Positions 36,909 through 44,585 of a DNA stretch of 64,000 nucleotides are shown here, in pieces (the first letter of the stretch is position 1; each line of letters opens with the position of its first letter). Below the pieces are notes generated by a model. It had not been told where the DNA came from. It worked only from the letters and a program-made list of their open reading frames with translations, and ran no database searches. The stretch comes from Pseudomonas sp. UFMG81 (GTDB lineage Bacteria; Pseudomonadota; Gammaproteobacteria; Pseudomonadales; Pseudomonadaceae). The DNA lies in the NCBI RefSeq assembly GCF_015354575.1, contig NZ_JACAFQ010000001.1:62001-126000 (forward strand), given 5' to 3'. Position numbers and translations under genes: made by a program.

Positions 36909-38837
36909 ATGCGCAGCCGCCTGTTACAAATTGCTTCCTGCCTGTTGCTCACCGCCACTGTCGCGAGTGCCGCACAGGCCGCCGACATCACCCAGCAACG
37001 CCAGTATTACGACGAAGCCAAGCGCGCCCTGGCAAAAGGCGACAAGGGGCCGTACCTGCGCTACGCACAGGCATTGCGCGACTACCCGCTCACGCCCTAC
37101 CTGACATACGACGAGTTGACCGCCCGCCTCAAGAGCGCCAGCAACGAAGAAATCGAAGGTTTCCTCGCCGCCCACGGCGACCTGCCACAGGCCAACTGGA
37201 TGAAGCTGCGCTGGTTGCGCTGGCTGGCCGAACGCGGCGAATGGAACACGTTCGTCAAGTACTACGACCCCAAGCTCAACTTCACCGAGCTTGACTGCCT
37301 CAATGGTCAGTACCAGCTGAGCCACGGCAAGCGCGCCGAAGGTTTCGCCAGCGCGGAAAAACTGTGGAACGTTGGCAAGTCGCAACCAGCAGCTTGCGAT
37401 ACGCTGTTCGCCATGTGGGCCGCCGAAGGCCAACTGACCGAGGCCAAACGCTGGCAGCGCGCCAAGCTGGCGGCGCAGGCGCGCAACTATGGGCTGGCCA
37501 ATCAACTGGTGAAAACCCTCACCACCCTCGCCCCCCAAGGCAAGCTGTTGATCGACGTGGCGCAAAAACCTGAACTGCTGAACCAGCCGTCGCGCTTCAC
37601 GCCAGTCAACGAGGCCATGTCCGACGTCGTCAGCCTCGGCCTGCGTCGCCTGGCACGCCAAAACCCCGACCAAGCCATGGCGTTGCTCGACGACTACGCC
37701 CAGCGCATGCATTTTTCCCGCGACGAGAAGGTCGCCATCGCCCGCGAAATCGGCCTGACGCTAGCCCGCCGCTATGACCCACGGGCGCTCGACCTCATGA
37801 CCCGCTACGACCCTGAGCTGCGCGACAACACCGTCAGCGAATGGCGCATGCGCCTGCTGCTGCGCCTGGGCCGCTGGGAAGACGCCTACGAGCTGACCAA
37901 GCGCCTGCCCCAGGACCTGGCCAGCAGCAACCGCTGGAAATACTGGCAGGCGCGCAGCCTCGAACTGGCGCAACCCAACAACCCGCAAATTCCGCTGCTT
38001 TACAAGACCGTGGCCCGCGAGCGCGACTTCTACGGCTTCCTCGCCGCCGACCGGGCACAGACCCCCTACCAGTTGAACAACAAGCCGCTGGTGCTCAGCC
38101 AGGCGGTAATCAACAAGGTGCGCAACACCCCCGGCGTGCGCCGTGCGCTGGAGTTCCATGCCCGCGGCCAGATCGTCGAGGGCCGCCGCGAGTGGTACCA
38201 CGTCAGCCGCCACTTCAACCGTGACGAAATGGTCGCCCAGGCACGCCTGGCCTACGACATGCGCTGGTACTTCCCGGCCATCCGCACCATCAGCCAGGCC
38301 CAATACTGGGACGACCTGGACATCCGCTTCCCCATGGCCCACCGCGACACGCTGGTGCGCGAGGCCAAGGTCCGCGGCCTGCATTCGAGCTGGGTGTTCG
38401 CCATCACCCGCCAGGAAAGCGCCTTCATGGAAGACGCCCGCTCCAGCGTGGGCGCCAGCGGCCTGATGCAGTTGATGCCGGCAACCGCCAAGGAGACCGC
38501 GCGCAAGTTCAGCATCCCGCTGGCCTCGCCCGCACAGGTGTTCAACCCGGACAAGAACATCCAGCTCGGCGCCGCCTACCTCAGCCAGGTACACAGCCAG
38601 TTCAACGGCAACCGCGTACTCGCCTCGGCTGCCTACAACGCCGGCCCCGGCCGCGTGCGCCAGTGGCTCAAGGGCGCCAAGCACCTGAGCTTCGATGTGT
38701 GGGTCGAGTCGATCCCGTTCGATGAGACACGCCAGTACGTGCAGAACGTGCTGTCGTATTCGGTGATCTACGGGCAGAAACTCAATTCGCCGCAACCGCT
38801 GGTGGATTGGCACGAGCGCTACTTCGACGACATGTAA
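36909..38837 (+). CDS. slt: Soluble lytic murein transglycosylase Slt
   Basis: A 642-residue periplasmic enzyme that cleaves the MurNAc-GlcNAc bond with formation of 1,6-anhydroMurNAc. Signal peptide MRSRLLQIASCLLLTATVAS-type, ending near AAQAA. A long alpha-superhelical U-domain (about 30-450) is followed by the C-terminal catalytic domain with Glu503 in RQESAFMEDARSSVGASG, then LMQLMPATAKETA, and ASAAYNAGPGRVRQWLKG. The architecture and length match Slt70. Start ATG 36909; the earlier in-frame codons have no signal peptide at the right place. Confidence 0.95.
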   Translation: MRSRLLQIASCLLLTATVASAAQAADITQQRQYYDEAKRALAKGDKGPYLRYAQALRDYPLTPYLTYDELTARLKSASNEEIEGFLAAHGDLPQANWMKLRWLRWLAERGEWNTFVKYYDPKLNFTELDCLNGQYQLSHGKRAEGFASAEKLWNVGKSQPAACDTLFAMWAAEGQLTEAKRWQRAKLAAQARNYGLANQLVKTLTTLAPQGKLLIDVAQKPELLNQPSRFTPVNEAMSDVVSLGLRRLARQNPDQAMALLDDYAQRMHFSRDEKVAIAREIGLTLARRYDPRALDLMTRYDPELRDNTVSEWRMRLLLRLGRWEDAYELTKRLPQDLASSNRWKYWQARSLELAQPNNPQIPLLYKTVARERDFYGFLAADRAQTPYQLNNKPLVLSQAVINKVRNTPGVRRALEFHARGQIVEGRREWYHVSRHFNRDEMVAQARLAYDMRWYFPAIRTISQAQYWDDLDIRFPMAHRDTLVREAKVRGLHSSWVFAITRQESAFMEDARSSVGASGLMQLMPATAKETARKFSIPLASPAQVFNPDKNIQLGAAYLSQVHSQFNGNRVLASAAYNAGPGRVRQWLKGAKHLSFDVWVESIPFDETRQYVQNVLSYSVIYGQKLNSPQPLVDWHERYFDDM

Positions 38838-38839
38838 AG

Positions 38840-38907
38840 ATCGCGGGGCAAGCCCGGTCCCACGATGCCTTGATATGGCTATCGTGGCAGCGGGCTTGCC
38901 CCACGAT
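38840..38907. repeat. REP doublet (slightly diverged)
   Basis: ATCGCGGGGCAAGCCCGGTC with CCACGAT is paired with ATCGTGGCAGCGGGCTTGCC and CCACGAT. It lies between the convergent slt and MOSC genes and carries two substitutions relative to the other doublets. Confidence 0.85.
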
Positions 38908-38913
38908 TCATCA

Positions 38914-39717
38914 TCACTCGATGACCTGAACGCGCATTCCCACGCTCAGCTCACCTGTGCCATCCACGGCCAGGTTCTGGCCGAACAGCACATCCCCTTC
39001 CTTCTCACGAAAGGTCTTGAGCGTAGTCAATGGCTCACGGTCCGGGCTGCGTTCGCCGGTGGTCGGATCAAGGGTGGTGAGGATGCAGCGCACGCTGGGT
39101 TTGAGCACACGGAAGGTCATGTCGCCGATGCGGATGCGCTTCCAACCGTCCTCGGCGAATGCCTCGGCGCCCTCGATGACCAGGTTGGGGCGAAAACGCA
39201 GCATTTCCATGGGCCGGCCAACACGGCGGCTCAGCTCATCCAGTGACGCCTGACCGATCAGCAGTAAGGGGAACCCGTCGGGGAACGCCGCGCGGTCGCT
39301 GTTCAGGCCATAGCCGCTGGGCAGGTAGCGGGCCCGCTGCTCTGGGCAATACACCAGCCGTACCGTCTTGCCCAGCAGCTCGCTAAGCCAGGCGGCCGCC
39401 GCATCACCGGCATCCGGTACCTGCAAGGTATCGCGCCAGATGGTGACACCGCGCAGGCCGTCATCGGCAGGTGGCACGGGCACCTCCAACGCTGCCAAGC
39501 CTGGAGCGGACAGCAGCAATTGGCCATTGGCACTATAGCTGGCATTGATTCGCCCGAGCCGCGGCCAAGCGCGCTGCGTGAGGAAGCGACCGTTCTCGGC
39601 CTCCACCACCAGCCAGCGCCGATCACCCTCCAGCCCCAGGCTGCCAACCGGTGAACCTTGCAGGCTCTGGGCCTGCGCCGATTTCACCGGATAACGATAC
39701 AACGCACTCAGAATCAT
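38914..39717 (-). CDS. MOSC-domain protein (YcbX type, lacking the ferredoxin domain)
   Basis: A 267-residue protein with the MOSC N-terminal beta-barrel (ILSALYRYPVKSAQAQSLQG) and a MOSC domain. The expected molybdenum-cofactor cysteine is in the block LKPSVRCILTTLDPTTGERS. YcbX in E. coli and mARC enzymes use this cofactor to reduce N-hydroxylated compounds; E. coli YcbX adds a C-terminal 2Fe-2S ferredoxin domain, which is absent here, so a separate electron donor would be needed. moeA and moaB for cofactor synthesis lie about 6-8 kb away. It is convergent with slt. Confidence 0.88.
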   Translation of the reverse strand: MILSALYRYPVKSAQAQSLQGSPVGSLGLEGDRRWLVVEAENGRFLTQRAWPRLGRINASYSANGQLLLSAPGLAALEVPVPPADDGLRGVTIWRDTLQVPDAGDAAAAWLSELLGKTVRLVYCPEQRARYLPSGYGLNSDRAAFPDGFPLLLIGQASLDELSRRVGRPMEMLRFRPNLVIEGAEAFAEDGWKRIRIGDMTFRVLKPSVRCILTTLDPTTGERSPDREPLTTLKTFREKEGDVLFGQNLAVDGTGELSVGMRVQVIE

Positions 39718-39772
39718 CCCCGTCCGCCTTGCGCCTGTCGAAAGGCCAAGTCTATACCGGACAGGGCAACGC

Positions 39773-40708
39773 TCACACTGTGGCGTGGTCCAGGCTCAGG
39801 CGCTGGCGCACCACATCGACCAAGCGGTCGGGCTGGAACTTGGAGAGGAAGTTGTCGCAACCGACCTTCTTCACCATCGACTCGTTGAAACTGCCCGACA
39901 GCGAGGTGTGCAGCACCACATACAGACCACGAAGGCGCGGATCATTGCGAATTTCGGTAGTCAGCCGGTAGCCATCCATTTCAGGCATTTCCGCATCGGT
40001 GAAGATCATCAGCAGTTTCTCGCAGACATTCTCGCCGGCGTCAGCCCACCCTTTGAGCAGGCGCAGGGCTTTGAGGCCATCGCTGGCCACATGCAGCTTC
40101 ACCCCCAGCTGCGACAGGGTATCGCGCAACTGCGCGAGCGCTACGCTGGAATCGTCCACCAAAAGCACTTCGCGGCCACGGGCACGGCCCAGGATCGGGT
40201 CTTCGAGCTTGTCCCGAGACACCTTGGCGCTATAGGGCACGATCTCCGCCAGCACCTTCTCCACATCAATGATTTCCACCAGCTTCTCGTCGACCTTGGT
40301 GATCGCGGTCAGGTAGTGCTGGCGACCGGCGCTGGCCGGCGGCGGCATGATGGCTTCCCAGTTCATGTTGACGATACGGTCGACGCCGCCCACCAGGAAG
40401 GCCTGCACCGAACGGTTGTATTCAGTGACGATGATCGTGCTGTCCGGGCCCGGCTGCAGCGGCCGCATGCCGATCGCCTGGGACAGGTCGATCACCGGCA
40501 GGGTCTGGCCGCGCAGGTTGACCACCCCGCAGACGAAGGAGTGGCGTTGCGGCATCAGCGTCAGCTTGGGCAACTGCAGCACTTCCTGGACCTTGAACAC
40601 GTTGATGGCGAACAGCTGCCGGCCAGCCAGGCGGAACATGAGGATTTCCAGGCGGTTCTCACCTACCAGTTGCGTGCGTTGGTCTACCGTGTCGAGAATG
40701 CCGGCCAT
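39773..40708 (-). CDS. cheV: Chemotaxis protein CheV
   Basis: A 311-residue fusion of a CheW-like coupling domain (about 15-160) and a C-terminal receiver (about 180-300). The CheW part shows FAINVFKVQEVL and VVNLRGQTLPVIDLSQAIG. The receiver has the acidic pair Asp185-Asp186 (VLLVDDSS), phospho-acceptor Asp238 in MIFTDAEMPEMDGYRL and a Lys-containing FLSKFQPD. CheV couples receptors to CheA and can adapt through phosphorylation. It is apart from the main che cluster and diverges from the Hpt-like gene. Start ATG 40708. Confidence 0.95.
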   Translation of the reverse strand: MAGILDTVDQRTQLVGENRLEILMFRLAGRQLFAINVFKVQEVLQLPKLTLMPQRHSFVCGVVNLRGQTLPVIDLSQAIGMRPLQPGPDSTIIVTEYNRSVQAFLVGGVDRIVNMNWEAIMPPPASAGRQHYLTAITKVDEKLVEIIDVEKVLAEIVPYSAKVSRDKLEDPILGRARGREVLLVDDSSVALAQLRDTLSQLGVKLHVASDGLKALRLLKGWADAGENVCEKLLMIFTDAEMPEMDGYRLTTEIRNDPRLRGLYVVLHTSLSGSFNESMVKKVGCDNFLSKFQPDRLVDVVRQRLSLDHATV

Positions 40709-41051
40709 ATGGACCCCCTGGCTTGAGTCGGGAAAAGTGATTGCATCCGCCCTGTATCGGCGGATACTCGCGCAGCTTGACCCTGGTTGGAAAAAGCTGC
40801 GAACGGCGATTGATATCACTTTACCATCATGCTTTACTGCGACCACAGCCCCCTCGGCTACCCCGCAACGAACGAGCCGCCCAAATCACCATCAGGGAAA
40901 CCCCTAGTGGCAATCGGGTGCAACCTGATGTTCGCAATATCCTTTAGCCATTAATGTGACGCCATTCTCAATGCATGAACGGAGTCAGGCTTTTGTTTGC
41001 GATCGTCCAGGTGTCGCCCACCCCTGCTCCAGCCTTGCGCGCTGGAGTGTC
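40709..41051. other. Divergent regulatory spacer between cheV and the Hpt-like gene
   Basis: This 343-base region contains no gene. It has a 7-base stem (ATCCGCC/GGCGGAT, 40745-40765) about 37 bases before cheV, an AT-rich zone near 40930-40970, and a hairpin (41027-41047) whose right arm contains the GGAG ribosome site of the downstream gene. Confidence 0.6.
41027..41047 (+). promoter_or_regulatory. Hairpin covering the ribosome-binding site
   Basis: CTCCAGC (41027-41033) pairs perfectly with GCTGGAG (41041-41047) around a CTTGCGC loop. GGAG at 41044-41047 is the only ribosome site for the gene starting at 41055, so the fold would hide it. Confidence 0.55.
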
Positions 41052-41054
41052 ATG

Positions 41055-41495
41055 ATGGATAGCACGACGCTGCCCAACAGTGCCCTGCAGGAGTTCCTGC
41101 TGGATGCCCAGGTCCTGCTGGTCAAGTCCCAGGAATGCCTGCAGCATCTGGAACTGATCGACAACGACCCCGATGCCTGCCATTGCCTGAACGACTCCCT
41201 CGACGCCCTGGCACGCAGGGCCGACACCCTCGAGCTGCGCGAAGTCAGCCATTACACCCGCACCCTTCAGCAATTGCTGGCGCCAGCCTGCCGGCAACAA
41301 CACCTGCACGGCGAGACGCTGGCGATCCTGACTGCCTGCCTGACGCTGCTTGCCTGGCAACTGGAGTTGCTGGACCCACTGACCGGCCGCCTGAACCTGG
41401 ATACCGAAGAGCAGCGCTCGCTGCTGGATGAGCTGGCCCACAGCCTGGGGCAGCCTTGCGCCCCCTGTGCCGCCACCTCGGCCTACGGCCATTAA
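41055..41495 (+). CDS. Hpt-like helical protein lacking the phosphorylatable histidine
   Basis: A 146-residue, all-helical, acidic cytoplasmic protein. The pattern LQEFLLDAQVLLVKSQECLQ, then DNDPDACHCLNDSLDALARR, then LREVSHYTRTLQQLL resembles the first helices of CheA-type Hpt domains (EA-x-EHL-x-LE, DP-x-x-x-LN-x-x-FR-x-x-H, L-x-x-LAH-x-LE-x-LL). The histidine that accepts phosphate is missing; Ala/Arg stand in that region. It lies next to cheV, so a part in chemotaxis or two-component signalling is possible. ATG 41055 is 7 bases after GGAG; ATG 41052 is an alternative. The domain assignment is by eye and tentative. Confidence 0.65.
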   Translation: MDSTTLPNSALQEFLLDAQVLLVKSQECLQHLELIDNDPDACHCLNDSLDALARRADTLELREVSHYTRTLQQLLAPACRQQHLHGETLAILTACLTLLAWQLELLDPLTGRLNLDTEEQRSLLDELAHSLGQPCAPCAATSAYGH

Positions 41496-41816
41496 GCACG
41501 CTGCTCTAGCGTCGCAACTAAGCCCGACCCAGGCTCAACTTGAAAGTTGCACATACCTCTTCAGTCAAGGTGTCCCTTAGTTGCACTTGGCCACTGGCAG
41601 GCACGCATCAATAATGGCCACGTGCTGGCCAGGCACTTGCCCGCGACTGCCGCACCACCCCGGAAAACCTGAGGTTTCAAGCAGTTGCACCCCCGCGACC
41701 AATTCAATCCAAAGTGTTAACATGCGCACATTCGAATATGCGCACCGCCGATTTATGGCAACTGGCTGCGTGCCCGGAGCTTGATTGAAGACGGGCCGCC
41801 AAACCTCTGGCTAGAT
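41496..41816. promoter_or_regulatory. Repeat-rich upstream region of the NarL-type kinase gene
   Basis: A 321-base gene-free stretch. It holds three direct copies of GTTGCAC (41546-41552, 41580-41586 and 41684-41690), a palindrome CAACTTGAAAGTTG (41536-41549), and an inverted pair GCAACTAAG (41514-41522) and CTTAGTTGC (41576-41584). Further on, ATGCGCAC occurs twice around an ATTCGAAT palindrome (about 41722-41746). These look like binding sites for a regulator, possibly the downstream response regulator. Confidence 0.5.
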
Positions 41817-42758
41817 ATGTGCAACGCCTCCAACAGCAATAATTCAGTGGCTTCCTTCTCTATGCTCTCAGGCTTGAAGTTTTTCCAGCACTGGCGTTGC
41901 AGCACCGCCCTCTTGCGTTGGGTGACCGCAGTACTGTGCGTGGCCTCGCTGGCCCTGAACCTGATGTTCTACTGGCGCGCACAACCCTTGTCAGCCAGCG
42001 TCCTGCTCCTGCAGTTGCTGGCCATCCTCGCCGTGGGTTGGCATCTGCGCCACTGGGCACGCTCCATCAGCCTGCGTCCGGCGGAGCTGGCCACCCGCAT
42101 GCTCAAGGTGCAGGAAAGCGAACGCCAACGCCTGAGCCGCGAATTGCATGACGACATCGGCCAGTTGCTGACCGCCGCCAAGCTGCAGGTCGAATGGCTG
42201 CAACGGCGCGTCCCCGCTGAGTTGCAGGCGCACTGCACGACGCTGCGCAGCACGCTGGACCAGACCCTGGGCAACGTTCGCGACGTCTCCGCCATCCTCA
42301 ACCCCCGCCAGTTGGCCAGCCTGGGCCTGGAAGCCAGCTTGCGCGCGCACTTGCTGCGCACCCTCGAGAACAGCGACCTGCACTGGAGCCTGGAGTGCCA
42401 CCAGCGCCTGGGCGGCATCAGCGAAGAAGTTTCGATGGCGGCGTTTCGCATCACCCAGGAAGCGGTCACCAACGTGTTGCGCCATGCCCACGCCCATAAC
42501 CTGGTGATCCGTCTGCAGCGCACCCCGCCAGGGCTGGCCCTGTCGATCCATGACGACGGCCATGGCTTCACCCCCGCTCACGACCCCGCCGAGGCCGGCC
42601 AACGTGGCATGGCCGGCATGCAGGAGCGCGCGACTGCACTGCTGGGTAACCTGACCATCACCAGCGAGCCCGGCCAGGGCACCCAGATCGAAGCCCTGTT
42701 CCCATGGCCACCGCGCAACCAGGAACGCGCCAGGACCCCCTCCGCCAATGACTTGTAA
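41817..42758 (+). CDS. NarL/UhpB-type sensor histidine kinase
   Basis: About 313 residues. Two membrane helices (about 36-53 and 60-77) are joined by only a few residues, so there is almost no periplasmic sensor. A HisKA_3 dimerisation domain follows with His111 in ESERQRLSRELHDDIGQLL, then an HATPase domain with FRITQEAVTNVLRHAHA and DDGHGF and GMAGMQERA. It overlaps the response-regulator gene by 11 bases and is its partner. The start is uncertain: ATG 41817 and ATG 41862 both lack a good ribosome site. The stimulus is unknown; sensing within or at the membrane is an inference from the short loop. Confidence 0.88.
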   Translation: MCNASNSNNSVASFSMLSGLKFFQHWRCSTALLRWVTAVLCVASLALNLMFYWRAQPLSASVLLLQLLAILAVGWHLRHWARSISLRPAELATRMLKVQESERQRLSRELHDDIGQLLTAAKLQVEWLQRRVPAELQAHCTTLRSTLDQTLGNVRDVSAILNPRQLASLGLEASLRAHLLRTLENSDLHWSLECHQRLGGISEEVSMAAFRITQEAVTNVLRHAHAHNLVIRLQRTPPGLALSIHDDGHGFTPAHDPAEAGQRGMAGMQERATALLGNLTITSEPGQGTQIEALFPWPPRNQERARTPSANDL

Positions 42759-43407
42759 ACTGCTGCTGGTGGACGACCACTCGCTGATTCGCGCCGGCGT
42801 ACGCGCCCTGGTATCGGACCTGCCCGACTACGTCGTGGTGGGCGAAGTCGAGGACGGTGACCAGTTGCTCGAGCAAGTCCGGCAACTGACCCCGGACATC
42901 ATCCTGCTGGATATCTCCATGCGCTCGACCAGCGGCCTGGATGCACTCGCGCAACTGCGCGCAAACGGTTGCCTGTGCAAAGTACTGATGCTGTCCATGC
43001 ACACCGACCCCGACCTGATCATGCGCGCCCTGGAAAGCGGAGCCCACGGCTACCTGCTCAAGGACACCACCGCCACCGAGCTGGAACAGGCCCTCGCCGC
43101 CCTGCGCAACGAGGAGCGCTACCTAAGCCCCGCCATTGCCCACACTGTGATCAACCAGGCCCTGTTGCGCGCGCAGAACGGCAAGCAGCCCGGTGAAGAA
43201 CGTCACAACCTGACGTCTCGCCAGCTCGAAATCCTGCGTTTGATCGTGCGTGGCAAATCGACGCGCGAGATCGCCAATGGCCTTGGCCTGTCGATCAAAA
43301 CCGTGGAAACCCACCGTTCGCAGATCATGAAGCGCCTGCAGATCTACGATGTGGCGGGCCTGGTGCTGTTCGCCGTGCGCGAAAGGATCATCAGCCTGGA
43401 CGACTGA
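42748..43407 (+). CDS. LuxR/NarL-family response regulator
   Basis: A 219-residue regulator. The receiver has Asp9-Asp10 (LLLVDDHSLIRAG), phospho-acceptor Asp55 in IILLDISMRSTSGLDAL and Lys in YLLKDTT. The C-terminal LuxR-type helix-turn-helix is in LTSRQLEILRLIVRGKSTRE and IANGLGLSIKTVETHRSQIM. The ATG lies inside the end of the kinase gene (11-base overlap), so the two are translationally coupled. Its stop overlaps the stop of the opposite-strand yegS gene by 17 bases. Its targets are unknown; the GTTGCAC repeats upstream of the kinase gene are candidates. Confidence 0.92.
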   Translation: MTCKLLLVDDHSLIRAGVRALVSDLPDYVVVGEVEDGDQLLEQVRQLTPDIILLDISMRSTSGLDALAQLRANGCLCKVLMLSMHTDPDLIMRALESGAHGYLLKDTTATELEQALAALRNEERYLSPAIAHTVINQALLRAQNGKQPGEERHNLTSRQLEILRLIVRGKSTREIANGLGLSIKTVETHRSQIMKRLQIYDVAGLVLFAVRERIISLDD

Positions 43408-44284
43408 GCAACGGCGAATCCACCGGCAAGTGCAGCCGCAATGCGCCGGGCACAGCCTCGAAACGCAGGCTCTCGGCCTGCAGCGGCTCGCCGTCGAGGT
43501 TGATGTCCAACCCTTGCGTGCTCTTGATCTGCACCCAGGGCAGCCGGGCCCGCACGAACAGTTCTTCGCCTGCCAGCAAGCCGCGCAACGCGCCGACCAT
43601 TTCCTGCGGTGCCGGCAGGATAGCGACATCCAGCAGGCCATCATCGACCCTGGCCTCAGGGCACAGCACATGGCCGCCACCCGCCTGGCGACCGTTACCG
43701 ATCCCCAGCGCCAACAGTTCGCCCTGCCACTCGAAACCCGGCCCCTGCAACGCCACCGAGGCCGCCTGCAGCTCGCTGAAGCGCGACAGCCCGGTGAACA
43801 GGTAGGCCGCCGCCCCCAGCACTTTCTTCAAGTCCTCGGAGGTGTTGGCGGTGACCTGGCTGCCAAAGCCGCCGGTTGCCATGTTCAGGAACAGCTGGTC
43901 GCCCACCCTGCCCAAGTCGATAGCCCGCGCCGGAAGCTCCAGCAGGGCCAAGGCCGCCGCCGGCTCCAGTGGCACCCCCGCGGCCTTGGCAAAGTCATTG
44001 GCCGTGCCCAGCGGCAACAAGGCCAGGCTCGCCTGGGTGGTCGCAAGCCCCATGGCCTCGGCGACATCGCGCAGGGTACCGTCACCGCCACCGGCCACTA
44101 CCTGCGGGTATCCGGCGGCCAATGCCTCCTCGACCAGGCGCCGGGCGTCGCCGGCTTCCCAGGTCAGACGTACATCCAGCCGCCAGCCGCGCTCACGCAG
44201 CAGGCCCACTGCCTCACGCACTTCATCGTTGGTCGCCTGCTTGCCATGCAGGATCAGCATCGCCTTGCGCTCTTGCATCGTCAT
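43391..44284 (-). CDS. yegS: YegS-like lipid kinase
   Basis: About 297 residues, diacylglycerol-kinase catalytic fold. ATP-binding GGGDGTLRDVAEAM and LLPLGTANDFAKAAG are the standard motifs; LNMATGGFGSQVT and VDDGLLDVAIL are also conserved. YegS enzymes phosphorylate lipids such as phosphatidylglycerol in vitro; the natural substrate is not established. Three ATGs compete as start (44293, 44284 and 44278); GGAG at about 44288-44291 best serves 44278, and the choice made here is the middle one. It is convergent with the response regulator. Confidence 0.9.
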   Translation of the reverse strand: MTMQERKAMLILHGKQATNDEVREAVGLLRERGWRLDVRLTWEAGDARRLVEEALAAGYPQVVAGGGDGTLRDVAEAMGLATTQASLALLPLGTANDFAKAAGVPLEPAAALALLELPARAIDLGRVGDQLFLNMATGGFGSQVTANTSEDLKKVLGAAAYLFTGLSRFSELQAASVALQGPGFEWQGELLALGIGNGRQAGGGHVLCPEARVDDGLLDVAILPAPQEMVGALRGLLAGEELFVRARLPWVQIKSTQGLDINLDGEPLQAESLRFEAVPGALRLHLPVDSPLLSRPG

Positions 44285-44585
44285 ACTCTCCATTCAGACG
44301 CCTACCGCAATCTCGACCACGGCGACATCAAGAATGCTCCCGCTACACAACGATTCAACGCGACGGCATTGAATGCCGGGCAGTAGCGGCGCATCATCTG
44401 ACAAAAAATTGTCCACACTCAACACAATCAAGGGCAATCGTCATTTTATTGGCTAACCTCTCTCGAATTGTCTATTGGGCGAGGCCGACGACCTAGGCTT
44501 TACTGATGTTGATGACGCGCAAGGACGCCAGGCGTGTATCACCTTCGAGGGCCGGCACCCGGCCAAGCAACGAGGATTCGGGCTC

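Noticed and set aside
44405..44418. An ANR-like site TTGTCCACACTCAA before the glycosyltransferase
   Set aside because: Only about seven of ten consensus positions match, and there is no functional reason to expect oxygen control.
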